Origin: Rhodovulum robiginosum
GTDB lineage: Bacteria > Pseudomonadota > Alphaproteobacteria > Rhodobacterales > Rhodobacteraceae
Assembly (NCBI RefSeq): GCF_003944755.1
Contig: NZ_RWGU01000043.1
Coordinates: 62,001-126,000 of the forward strand
DNA length: 64,000 bases
Direction of reading: 5' to 3'
The position numbers and the translations under genes were made by a program. The notes under the pieces were generated by a model. It saw nothing but the letters and a program-made list of their open reading frames with translations. It did not search any database and was not told the DNA's origin. Shown here in pieces: positions 1 through 6,970 of the stretch. Position 1 is the stretch's first letter; every line of letters begins with the position of its first letter.

Positions 1-106
1 TCTCGAGCCCGCCAAGAAGCGTGGCCCCGCCTGAAACAACCGTCAAAAGGCCGAAGGCTGTCGCAACACCCCCTGCGATGCGTAGCACGTTACGTTGCTT
101 CTTCAT
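1..106 (-). CDS. N-terminal fragment of a small membrane protein (runs off the window)
   Basis: Only the first 35 residues are inside the window. They begin MKKQRNVLRIAGG and continue as a hydrophobic Gly/Ala/Leu/Val stretch, consistent with one N-terminal membrane segment after a positively charged start. The ATG lies inside the last codons of the TetR gene (17-base overlap, different frame), so the two genes are probably translationally coupled and this protein is a likely TetR target or partner. I do not recognise the family from so short a piece. Confidence 0.5.
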   Translation of the reverse strand, partial: MKKQRNVLRIAGGVATAFGLLTVVSGGATLLGGLE

Positions 107-713
107 CGAAAACGCCCTCCTGCGCCTTCAGCAGCGCCAACTGCACGTCGAGCAGTCGCAACCCCTCGGGCACCAGCGAAAAGCCCCGCGCGCCGAGCGT
201 CCAGCGGATGGCAACGCCCTGCACCAGCGAGGTCAGCAGGATGGCGACATCCTCCGGGCTGACGTCGCGGCGCAGGTCGCCCGCAGCCTGAAGATCCCGG
301 ATCACGGCAACAAGGCGGCCCTGAAACGCGCCGAGGAGCCCGCGAAACACGTCACGCAGGGCTTGATTGTCCACCTGCAACTCGCGCGACAACAGGATCG
401 ACGGCAGGGCGGGCGTTTCGGATATGGCTGACAGCTGCGCAACGATCAGCGCCTTCAGGCGCGCGTGCGGCCCGGTGGCCCCGGCCTCGGCTTCGGCCCA
501 AGAACTCTGCAACCGGTTCGCGATATCCTCGGCCACCGCCAGCCAGAGCGCGCCCTTGGTGGGGAAATGCCGAAAGATCGCGGGCTGGCTGAGGCCGACG
601 GCGCGCGCGACATGCGTGGTGCTCAGCCGGTCGGGTCCGATCTCGTCGGCCAGTCGCAGCACCTCGGCCACGATCTGCGCCTTTCGCTCTTCCGCGCTCT
701 GACGACCTGACAT
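90..713 (-). CDS. TetR/AcrR family transcriptional regulator
   Basis: A 207-residue cytoplasmic repressor-type protein. The N-terminal helix-turn-helix spans about residues 10-55, including the TetR-like stretch SQPAIFRHFPTKGALW; the C-terminal part is the usual helical ligand-binding and dimerisation domain, and total length is normal. It is divergent from a cytochrome b561 fragment and an RND adaptor remnant, and a perfect 20-base palindrome lies 13 bases upstream of its start. It therefore most likely repressed itself and the divergent efflux genes in response to a small hydrophobic ligand. The ligand is unknown. Confidence 0.88.
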   Translation of the reverse strand: MSGRQSAEERKAQIVAEVLRLADEIGPDRLSTTHVARAVGLSQPAIFRHFPTKGALWLAVAEDIANRLQSSWAEAEAGATGPHARLKALIVAQLSAISETPALPSILLSRELQVDNQALRDVFRGLLGAFQGRLVAVIRDLQAAGDLRRDVSPEDVAILLTSLVQGVAIRWTLGARGFSLVPEGLRLLDVQLALLKAQEGVFDEEAT

Positions 714-725
714 GCAACACCCCTT

Positions 726-745
726 GTTAGTGATAACTCACTAAC
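726..745. promoter_or_regulatory. Probable TetR operator in the divergent promoter region
   Basis: GTTAGTGA-TAAC-TCACTAAC is a perfect inverted repeat with 8-base arms and a 4-base centre. It lies between the tetR start (713) and the divergent cytochrome b561 fragment (810). Size and symmetry fit an autoregulatory TetR-dimer site; the assignment rests on position. Confidence 0.7.
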
Positions 746-809
746 CTATACTGATGACAGCCGCAACCCCTATCCCGAGTCGCGCGCCCAGACCGAAAGG
801 ACCCCTGCC

Positions 810-1037
810 ATGCCCACCGCCCCCACCGGCTATTCCCGACTGCAGATCGCGCTGCACTGGCCCGTCTTCGCGCTGATCGCTCAGAAATACATCCTCAAGG
901 ATGCGGTGTCGGCTGCCTGGGACCAAGTCACCGATGGGCCGGAGGCGGGTTTCGACCTGCTCGTGCGGGCCCATGCAGCAGGCGGCGCGCTGGCGATGAT
1001 CTTCGCGCTGGTGCGGATGCGCCGGGCGCAGGGCTGA
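810..1037 (+). pseudogene. Cytochrome b561 family protein, C-terminally truncated
   Basis: The 75 residues match the N-terminal half of bacterial cytochrome b561: the opening YSRLQIALHW with a heme-ligand His, then a second helix RAHAAGGALAMIFALVR carrying another candidate heme His. Full-length members are about 175-185 residues with four membrane helices; this one stops after helix two and lacks the C-terminal heme ligands. It is followed after four bases by the GTG start of the adaptor gene. It is probably non-functional as an electron carrier, although a retained two-helix peptide cannot be excluded. Confidence 0.65.
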
Positions 1038-1041
1038 TCCC

Positions 1042-1716
1042 GTGCGTCTGGCCCCCCTCCTCGCGCTGCCGCCCATCGCTTTCGGCATCGCCGCGGCTGT
1101 CTGGATGATCGCCTCGGAGCACGGCCCCGCGCAGGTCGAAGGGGAAGCGCCCGCGCTGCCCGTCCGGGTGCTGACGGTCGCGGAGGAGGACATCCGCCCG
1201 ACCGCATCCGCCTGGGGCAACCTGCGAGCGGCCGAGACGTGGGTCGCCGTGGCCGAGGTGCAGGGCGAGGTGATCTGGCGCCATCCCGACCTGGAGCCGG
1301 GCCGCCTGATCCCGGCAGAGACCGAGGTGTTGCGGATAGACCCGACCGACTACGAGCTGGCACTCACGCAGTCACGGGCCGATCTCGCAGCGCTTGCCGC
1401 CGAAGCCGCACAACTGACTGCCGAGGCGGCCAACACGGGCCGCATACTAGACCTCGAACGCGCCCGACTGGCGCTGGCCGAGGCCGATCTGACACGCACA
1501 CGGACCCTGGCCGAACAGGGCACAGTCCCCCAATCGCGTGCCGACGAGGCCGAGCGCGCCACGCTTCTGGCCCGCCGCACGGTCGCGGAACTGGAAAACA
1601 CCCTGGCGCTCATCCCACCGCGGGAAGCTCGGATCACGGCACAGGTGGCGTGGAGCGAAGCCGCCATTGCGCGCGCGCAGCGATCGCTGGCGCACGCGAC
1701 GCTGGCCGCGCCGTCC
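1042..1716 (+). pseudogene. RND efflux periplasmic adaptor (HlyD/MFP family), 3'-truncated
   Basis: From a GTG start the frame encodes an N-terminal membrane anchor, the barrel/lipoyl half (LPVRVLTVAEEDIRPTASAWG and following) and a long alpha-helical hairpin rich in Ala/Leu/Glu/Arg. It reaches the point where adaptors normally return to the lipoyl domain (AHATLAAP, family TTLRAPF-like) at about residue 225 and then loses all similarity. The open frame runs on to 1899, but that tail is antisense to the lipoprotein gene ending at 1721. The beta-barrel, membrane-proximal domain and RND pump gene are missing, so this is a deletion remnant of an efflux operon. Confidence 0.75.
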
Positions 1717-1720
1717 GCGT

Positions 1721-2299
1721 TCAGCGCGCGGCCAGGGCCTGCCGCCGCGACAGCCGGGCGCTTTTTTCGGCCAGTACCGCCGCGCGGGGATGCCAGACAT
1801 AGCGCGAATCCTCCCGCACCGGCGCCCAGAACAGAACCCCGCCCAGCCGCCACGGGTCCAAGACGATCCCCGCGTCGTAAGGGTCGCCCCGGCGGCTGAC
1901 GATCACGGTGCTGTGGTCGATGCGGAAGGCAACATCGGCATTGGCAATGGCCCGGTGCAGCGCAAGCGTTCGGAAGTCCTCCTGCGCCAGGCGTGCCTCC
2001 ATGTCCATGGCCCAGTGATAGCACAGGCCCCGCGGGCGCAGGCCCAGATTGACCTTGGTGTTGTGGATCAGCGGCGGATCGGTGATTTGATAGGCTTCGG
2101 CCAGGACGCGGGTTTCCGAATAGGCGACGCGCGCGGCGCGGTCCGCCTCTTCGGGATCGATGCCCGGGCCAAGCGCAAGGATGGCTTGGGACAGGGCCGC
2201 CACGTTCTGGGACGCACCCGCCGGCGCCTGGGACTGCGGCGGGGCTGCGCAACCGGCCGCCAGCAATGCCAGCATAAGAACCACGGCAAAAGTCCTCAT
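1721..2299 (-). CDS. Predicted lipoprotein, conserved hypothetical
   Basis: A 192-residue protein with a lipoprotein signal (MRTFAVVLMLALLAAGC, lipobox LAAGC, Cys17). The mature part has a YHWAMDMEARL segment and an R-rich C-terminus; I do not know a function. An in-frame start 144 bases upstream exists, but the lipoprotein signal and the 4-base ATGA overlap with the PIN gene (stop 2296-2298, start 2297-2299) fix the start here. Third gene of the operon RNA methyltransferase - PIN - lipoprotein. Its stop codon lies within ten bases of the adaptor-gene breakpoint. Confidence 0.75.
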   Translation of the reverse strand: MRTFAVVLMLALLAAGCAAPPQSQAPAGASQNVAALSQAILALGPGIDPEEADRAARVAYSETRVLAEAYQITDPPLIHNTKVNLGLRPRGLCYHWAMDMEARLAQEDFRTLALHRAIANADVAFRIDHSTVIVSRRGDPYDAGIVLDPWRLGGVLFWAPVREDSRYVWHPRAAVLAEKSARLSRRQALAAR

Positions 2300-2841
2300 C
2301 CGTCCCCCAGTGCCTTGCCCAGCCTCGGCAGCCGGGCCCGTTTCAACAGCGCTCTGAGCGCCAGTTCCTCGCCCGAGAGCCGCCGCGCCTCGGCATGAAC
2401 GGCCCTGACCGCCTCTTCGACCGGCTGAGGCGCGGCCAGCCAAAGCTCCATCAGCACTTCGTCCGGCGCGAACCGCCTGACCCCCTCTTGCTCCAGCAGG
2501 TGACGCGGGAAATCGCGGGCGTTGAAGGTGACGATCGCATCGGCGCCCCCGGCGATGGCAGCGGCCAGCACATGGGTGTCGTCCGCGTCGGGCAGCCAGA
2601 GCCGCGCCTCCAGCCCCTCACGCGGGGCAACCTCGGCAATGGGCCACGCGGCGCGGACCAGCGCGATCTCGGCGCGCGCCTGCACCTCGCCCGTCGGGCC
2701 GATCTTGCGCGCGGCGCGGGCCCATTCCTCAAGGATGCGGGCCGACCAGAGCGGGGTATAGAGGCCCCTGGCCGCCACGCCCAGCAGGATTTCGCGCAGC
2801 ACCGTGGGGTAGATCACGCAGGCGTCGAGCAAGAGCTTCAT
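2296..2841 (-). CDS. PIN-domain protein, RSP_2648 type
   Basis: A 181-residue putative metal-dependent ribonuclease. The PIN signature is visible: MKLLLDACVIYP with Asp6, then DADDTHVLAAA (Asp85-Asp88) and ADAIVTFNARDF (Asp101, Asp110), giving the acidic cluster that binds Mg2+/Mn2+. It looks like a stand-alone PIN protein with an extra C-terminal helical region rather than the toxin of a toxin-antitoxin pair, since no antitoxin-like gene is adjacent. The start overlaps the stop of the RNA methyltransferase by 4 bases and its own stop overlaps the lipoprotein start, so all three are coupled. The family name comes from the Rhodobacter sphaeroides locus. Confidence 0.82.
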   Translation of the reverse strand: MKLLLDACVIYPTVLREILLGVAARGLYTPLWSARILEEWARAARKIGPTGEVQARAEIALVRAAWPIAEVAPREGLEARLWLPDADDTHVLAAAIAGGADAIVTFNARDFPRHLLEQEGVRRFAPDEVLMELWLAAPQPVEEAVRAVHAEARRLSGEELALRALLKRARLPRLGKALGDG

Positions 2842-4040
2842 GGGCTCAGCCGGAAGGCCACGGCCTTGAGATACCCCGACTCGGCCAGTTGCGGCAAAAC
2901 CGGGTGGTCGGGCCCGGCAAAGCCGGTGAAAAGGATCTGCCCGCGCCGCCCGGCCCGGCCGATACCGCGCGCCGAGGCCGCGCGAAAGCGTGTCAGGTCG
3001 GCGGCGTGGGAACACGAGCAGACCACCAGATATCCGCCCGGCGCCACCAGATGCGCCGCCAGCCGCGCCACCCGCTCGTAGGCCCTGAGCCCGGCCTCGA
3101 GGGCGGCCTTGTTGGGGGCGAAGGCCGGCGGATCGCAGACCACCAGATCGAACAGCGCCCCCTCGGCCGCCAGCGTTTCCATCGCCGCGAAGGCGTCGGC
3201 CTTGCGCGTGTCGAACCGCCCGGCCACGCCGCTGGCCGCGGCGCCCGCCTGGGCCAGCTCCAGCGCCGGGGCCGAGCTGTCGACGGCCAGCGCATGGGCC
3301 GCGCCGCCAGCCAGCGCGGCCAGCGCAAAGCCCCCGACATGGGAAAACACGTCCAGCACCCGGCCCGCCGGCGCCAGCCGGGCCGCGAAAGCCTGGTTCG
3401 GCCGCTGGTCATAGAAAAGCCCCGTCTTCTGCCCGCCCATGAGGTCGGCCATGTAGGTGGCCCCGTTCATCGGCACCGGCACCGGCCCGTCCAGCGCGCC
3501 CTGCACCAGGCGGGTTTCCTCGGCCAGCCCTTCGAGGGCGCGGGCGCGGCCGGTGCCGTTCTTGATCACCGTTTCCACGCCGGTCACCTCGACCAGCGCC
3601 GCGGCCAGCGCGTCGAATTGCAGCTCGGCCCAGGCGGCGTTGGGCTGGATCACCGCCGCCGGCCCGAAGCGGTCGATCACCACGCCGGGCAGCCCGTCGG
3701 CCTCGGCATGGACCAGCCGGTAAAACGGCGTCTCGTAGAGGCGGGCGCGGAGGCTGAGCGCCCGGTCGATCTTGACCTTCAGCCAGTCCACGCCGATCCC
3801 CGCCTCGGCATCGCGGTCGAGCATCCGCGCGATGATCTTGGAGGCCGGGTTGACGGCGACGGTGCCCAGCGGCCGCCGCTCTGCATCCTCCAGCCGCGCG
3901 ACGGTGCCGGGGGCCAGCGCCTTGGTGCGCCGGTCGGTCACCAATTCGTCGGCATAGACCCACGGAAAACCGTGCCGCAAGGCACGCGCCTCGGCCTTGG
4001 GGCGCAGACGGACGATGGGGCGGTCGGAGGGCTGGCTCAT
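2838..4040 (-). CDS. SAM-dependent RNA methyltransferase, RlmI-like (RSP_2647 type)
   Basis: A 400-residue class I methyltransferase for rRNA cytosine C5 or a related base. An N-terminal PUA-like domain (about residues 8-75) is followed by the RlmI middle region with GQKTGLFYDQRPNQ (203-216), SAM motif I VLDVFSHVGGFALAAL (228-243), motif IV CDPPAF (302-307) and a Cys-containing motif VVCSCSH near residue 345. First gene of the coupled operon with the PIN protein and lipoprotein. The exact target nucleotide cannot be read from the sequence; E. coli RlmI modifies 23S C1962. Confidence 0.85.
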   Translation of the reverse strand: MSQPSDRPIVRLRPKAEARALRHGFPWVYADELVTDRRTKALAPGTVARLEDAERRPLGTVAVNPASKIIARMLDRDAEAGIGVDWLKVKIDRALSLRARLYETPFYRLVHAEADGLPGVVIDRFGPAAVIQPNAAWAELQFDALAAALVEVTGVETVIKNGTGRARALEGLAEETRLVQGALDGPVPVPMNGATYMADLMGGQKTGLFYDQRPNQAFAARLAPAGRVLDVFSHVGGFALAALAGGAAHALAVDSSAPALELAQAGAAASGVAGRFDTRKADAFAAMETLAAEGALFDLVVCDPPAFAPNKAALEAGLRAYERVARLAAHLVAPGGYLVVCSCSHAADLTRFRAASARGIGRAGRRGQILFTGFAGPDHPVLPQLAESGYLKAVAFRLSP

Positions 4041-4108
4041 GGCTGTTTTCCTAGACGTTTCGCCCCCTGCGGAAAAGAGCGATTTACCGCCGAATGCGGC
4101 AACCGCGG

Positions 4109-4138
4109 TTTGCCTTGTTAGCGCTAACTGCCTATAAG
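4109..4138 (+). promoter_or_regulatory. edd promoter with a LacI-type operator
   Basis: A plausible -35 (TTTGCC, 4109-4114) and -10 (TATAAG, 4133-4138) are 18 bases apart, with the perfect palindrome GTTAGCGCTAAC (4117-4128) in the spacer. TTAGCGCTAA-type sites are typical of LacI-family sugar regulators. In Rhodobacter sphaeroides the LacI-family regulator CceR controls Entner-Doudoroff genes, so an analogous repressor is the natural candidate. The regulator gene is not in the window. Confidence 0.6.
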
Positions 4139-4172
4139 GAAAGGTGTTGCCGCAACGCAGAGGATTCCGCTC

Positions 4173-5978
4173 ATGGCGCTTCACCCCGAACTCCTGGCCG
4201 TCACCGAAGCGATCGTCGAGCGCTCGCGCGATACGCGCGCGGCCTATCTCGACCGGATCGCCCGCGCGGCGGAGGACGGGCCGGCACGCGCGCATCTGAC
4301 CTGCGGCAACCAGGCCCATGCCTATGCCGCCATGGGCGACGCGAAAGAGGCGCTGGCCGAGGGCCGCGCGCCCAATCTCGGGATCGTCACCGCCTATAAC
4401 GACATGCTCTCGGCGCACCAGCCGTTCGAGAGGTTTCCGGACCTCATCCGCGGCGCCGCGGCCCGGGCGGGCGGCACCGCGCAGGTGGCCGGCGGCGTAC
4501 CGGCGATGTGCGACGGGGTCACGCAAGGGCAGACCGGGATGGAGCTGTCGCTGTTTTCCCGCGACGTGATCGCCATGGCCGCGGGCGTTGCGCTGTCGCA
4601 CAACACCTTCGACGCGGCGGTATTCCTGGGTGTATGCGACAAGATCGTTCCGGGGCTGGTGATCGCCGCGGCGAGCTTTGGCCATGTGCCGGCGGTGTTC
4701 CTGCCTGCGGGGCCGATGACCAGCGGGTTGCCCAACGACGAAAAGGCCAAGGTGCGCCAGCGCTTCGCCGCCGGCGAGATCGGGCGGGACGAACTGATGG
4801 CCGCCGAGATGGCCTCGTACCACGGGCCGGGCACCTGCACCTTTTACGGCACCGCGAATTCCAACCAGATGCTGATGGAGCTGATGGGGCTGCACCTGCC
4901 GGGCGCGAGCTTCGTCAACCCCGGCACCGACCTGCGTGACGCGCTGACCGAGGCCGGCGCGGCGCGGGCGTTGGAGATCACCGCGCTGGGCAACGATTAC
5001 CGCCCCGCGGGGCGCATCCTGGACGAACGCGCCTTCGTCAACGGCATCGTCGGGCTGATGGCCACCGGCGGCTCGACGAACCTGGTGATTCACCTGCCGG
5101 CAATGGCGCGGGCCGCGGGCATCCGGCTGGATATCGAGGATTTCGCCCGGCTCTCGGCGGTCACGCCGCTGATGGCGCGGGTCTATCCCAACGGGCTGGC
5201 CGACGTGAACCATTTCCACGCCGCCGGCGGCCTCGGCTTCCTGATCGGCGAGTTGCTGGATGCGGGGCTCTTGCACCCCGACACAGAGACCGTGGCGGGC
5301 CCGGGGCTGGCCCGCTATACCGAAGAGCCCAAGCTCGTGGACGGCGCGCTGACATGGCAGGCCGGCGCCGGGGCCAGCACCAACGAAAAGATCCTGCGGC
5401 CCGCGGGCGCGGCGTTCCAGCCCAGCGGGGGGCTGAGGGCGCTGGACGGCAATCTCGGCCGCGGGATCATCAAGACCTCCGCCGTGGCGCCCGAACGCCA
5501 CGCGATCGAGGCCAGGGCCCGCATCTTCGACGACCAGGACGCGGTAAAGGCCGCCTTCAAGGCCGGCGAGTTCACCGAGGACACGGTGATCGTCGTGCGC
5601 TTCCAGGGGCCCAGGGCCAACGGCATGCCCGAGCTGCACGGGCTGACCCCGACGCTGTCGGTGCTGCAGGACCGCGGCCTGAAGGTGGCGCTGGTGACCG
5701 ACGGGCGGATGTCGGGGGCCAGCGGCAAGGTGCCCGCCGCGATCCATGTCAGCCCCGAGGCCGCCGAGGGTGGGCCGCTGGCCCGGCTCGCGGATGGTGA
5801 TATGATACGGCTCGACGCCGGGGCCGGCACGCTTGACGTGGTCAGCGCGGGCGCGCTGGACCGGGCGCCGGCCAGCCCCGACCTGTCTGCCAACGAAACC
5901 GGGCTGGGGCGCGATCTGTTCGCCGCGTTCCGCGCCCATGTTCGCCCGGCGACCGAAGGCGCGGGCGTCGTCGTGTAG
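4173..5978 (+). CDS. edd: Phosphogluconate dehydratase
   Basis: A 601-residue enzyme, standard length, converting 6-phosphogluconate to 2-keto-3-deoxy-6-phosphogluconate in the Entner-Doudoroff pathway. It belongs to the IlvD/Edd family of iron-sulfur dehydratases: [12 protein letters not shown] (Cys113), GVCDKIVPG (Cys155) and [13 protein letters not shown] (Cys222) supply cluster ligands, and the C-terminal [16 protein letters not shown] is the second family signature. It is followed after 51 bases by eda in the same direction, forming a two-gene operon. The operator in the promoter suggests sugar-responsive repression. Confidence 0.96.
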   Translation: MALHPELLAVTEAIVERSRDTRAAYLDRIARAAEDGPARAHLTCGNQAHAYAAMGDAKEALAEGRAPNLGIVTAYNDMLSAHQPFERFPDLIRGAAARAGGTAQVAGGVPAMCDGVTQGQTGMELSLFSRDVIAMAAGVALSHNTFDAAVFLGVCDKIVPGLVIAAASFGHVPAVFLPAGPMTSGLPNDEKAKVRQRFAAGEIGRDELMAAEMASYHGPGTCTFYGTANSNQMLMELMGLHLPGASFVNPGTDLRDALTEAGAARALEITALGNDYRPAGRILDERAFVNGIVGLMATGGSTNLVIHLPAMARAAGIRLDIEDFARLSAVTPLMARVYPNGLADVNHFHAAGGLGFLIGELLDAGLLHPDTETVAGPGLARYTEEPKLVDGALTWQAGAGASTNEKILRPAGAAFQPSGGLRALDGNLGRGIIKTSAVAPERHAIEARARIFDDQDAVKAAFKAGEFTEDTVIVVRFQGPRANGMPELHGLTPTLSVLQDRGLKVALVTDGRMSGASGKVPAAIHVSPEAAEGGPLARLADGDMIRLDAGAGTLDVVSAGALDRAPASPDLSANETGLGRDLFAAFRAHVRPATEGAGVVV

Positions 5979-6029
5979 ACGGTATTGAACCGGCGGCACG
6001 CCGCGCCGCGCGAAGAAAGGACAAGACGC

Positions 6030-6692
6030 ATGACCCCCTTTGAGGCCAGCCGCATTACCGAGGCGCTTTGCCGCCGGGCGCCCGTCATACCCGTGCTGGT
6101 GATCGAGGACGCCGCGCAGGCCAGACCGCTGGCCAAGGCGCTGGTCGCCGGAGGCCTGCCGGTGCTGGAGGTGACGCTGCGCACGCCGGCCGCGCTGGAA
6201 GCGATCCACGAGATGTCCAGGGTCGGGGGCGGCACGGTCGGCGCGGGCACCCTGATCACGCCCAAGGACGTGGCCGCGGCAAAGGCCGCCGGCGCGCAAT
6301 TCGGCGTCTCACCCGGGGCCACCGCGACGCTGGTGCAGGCCGCCGCCGACGAGGAAATGCCGCTCTTGCCCGGCGCGGCCACGGCGAGCGAGGCGATGGC
6401 GCTGGCCGAACGCGGCTATACGATGCAGAAATTCTTTCCCGCCGAGGCCATTGGCGGGGTCGCCGCGCTGAAATCGCTGGCCGGCCCCCTGCCCCATATC
6501 CGCTTTTGCCCCACCGGCGGCGTCACGCCGGCCAACGCGGGCAGCTATCTGGCGCTGTCCAACACGCTTTGCGTGGGCGGCTCTTGGGTGGCGCCGGCCG
6601 AGCTGGTGCGCCGGGGCGACTGGGCGGCGATCACCGAACTTGCCCGCGCGGCCGCGGCGCTGCCGGGCAAGCCCGCGGAATACGTGGCCTGA
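6030..6692 (+). CDS. eda: KDPG aldolase (bifunctional 4-hydroxy-2-oxoglutarate / 2-dehydro-3-deoxyphosphogluconate aldolase)
   Basis: A 220-residue class I aldolase cleaving KDPG to pyruvate and glyceraldehyde 3-phosphate, the second Entner-Doudoroff step. The active-site pieces are present: Glu47 in VLEVTLRT and the Schiff-base Lys134 in TMQKFFPAE. The start at 6030 has a GAAAGGAC ribosome-binding site; an upstream in-frame start at 5985 would add a non-conserved Arg-rich tail. Second gene of the edd-eda operon, ending 22 bases before the convergent small gene at 6715. Confidence 0.95.
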   Translation: MTPFEASRITEALCRRAPVIPVLVIEDAAQARPLAKALVAGGLPVLEVTLRTPAALEAIHEMSRVGGGTVGAGTLITPKDVAAAKAAGAQFGVSPGATATLVQAAADEEMPLLPGAATASEAMALAERGYTMQKFFPAEAIGGVAALKSLAGPLPHIRFCPTGGVTPANAGSYLALSNTLCVGGSWVAPAELVRRGDWAAITELARAAAALPGKPAEYVA

Positions 6693-6714
6693 GGCTGCGC
6701 GCCGACCGGCCGGC

Positions 6715-6969
6715 TCAGCTGCGCCGCCCCCCCGCCCCGCCCCGGCGCCGCGGCGTGGGCGCCGAGGCCAGCCCTTCACGCAGGACCCCGGTCATCGGAT
6801 GGTCCGGCGCGACGGGGGAATATTCCGCGATCAGCCGTTTCAGCGCGCGGTCGGTGGCGGTTCCGGCGGGCAGCGACAGCGCCCAGTCGAGAAAGATCGA
6901 CCGGCACTCCTCGGCCCCGATGCCTTCTATCCGGTAGGATTCGCGGATCAGCCCCTTGGGGTCGGCCAT
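6715..6969 (-). CDS. Small conserved hypothetical protein downstream of glnE
   Basis: An 84-residue soluble protein with a recognisable core (LIRESYRIEGIGAEECRSIFLDWAL, described here in part as residues near 6-30) and a basic Arg/Gly C-terminus. Two starts are possible: 6969, one base after the glnE stop, or 6981, overlapping glnE by 11 bases; either implies translational coupling to glnE. I recall similar small proteins next to glnE in Rhodobacteraceae but know no function. The acidic, helical character could suit a protein-interaction role, which is only a guess. Confidence 0.65.
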   Translation of the reverse strand: MADPKGLIRESYRIEGIGAEECRSIFLDWALSLPAGTATDRALKRLIAEYSPVAPDHPMTGVLREGLASAPTPRRRGGAGGRRS

Positions 6970-6970
6970 C

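Noticed and set aside
2296-2841. Toxin-antitoxin pair based on the PIN gene
   Set aside because: The neighbours are an RNA methyltransferase and a lipoprotein; no antitoxin-type small DNA-binding gene is present.
2838-6299. Very long minus-strand open frame of over 1100 codons covering edd and eda
   Set aside because: Only its 3' third (2838-4040) encodes the methyltransferase. The rest is antisense to edd and eda, rich in Arg/Gly/His/Pro, and is an effect of high GC codon use.
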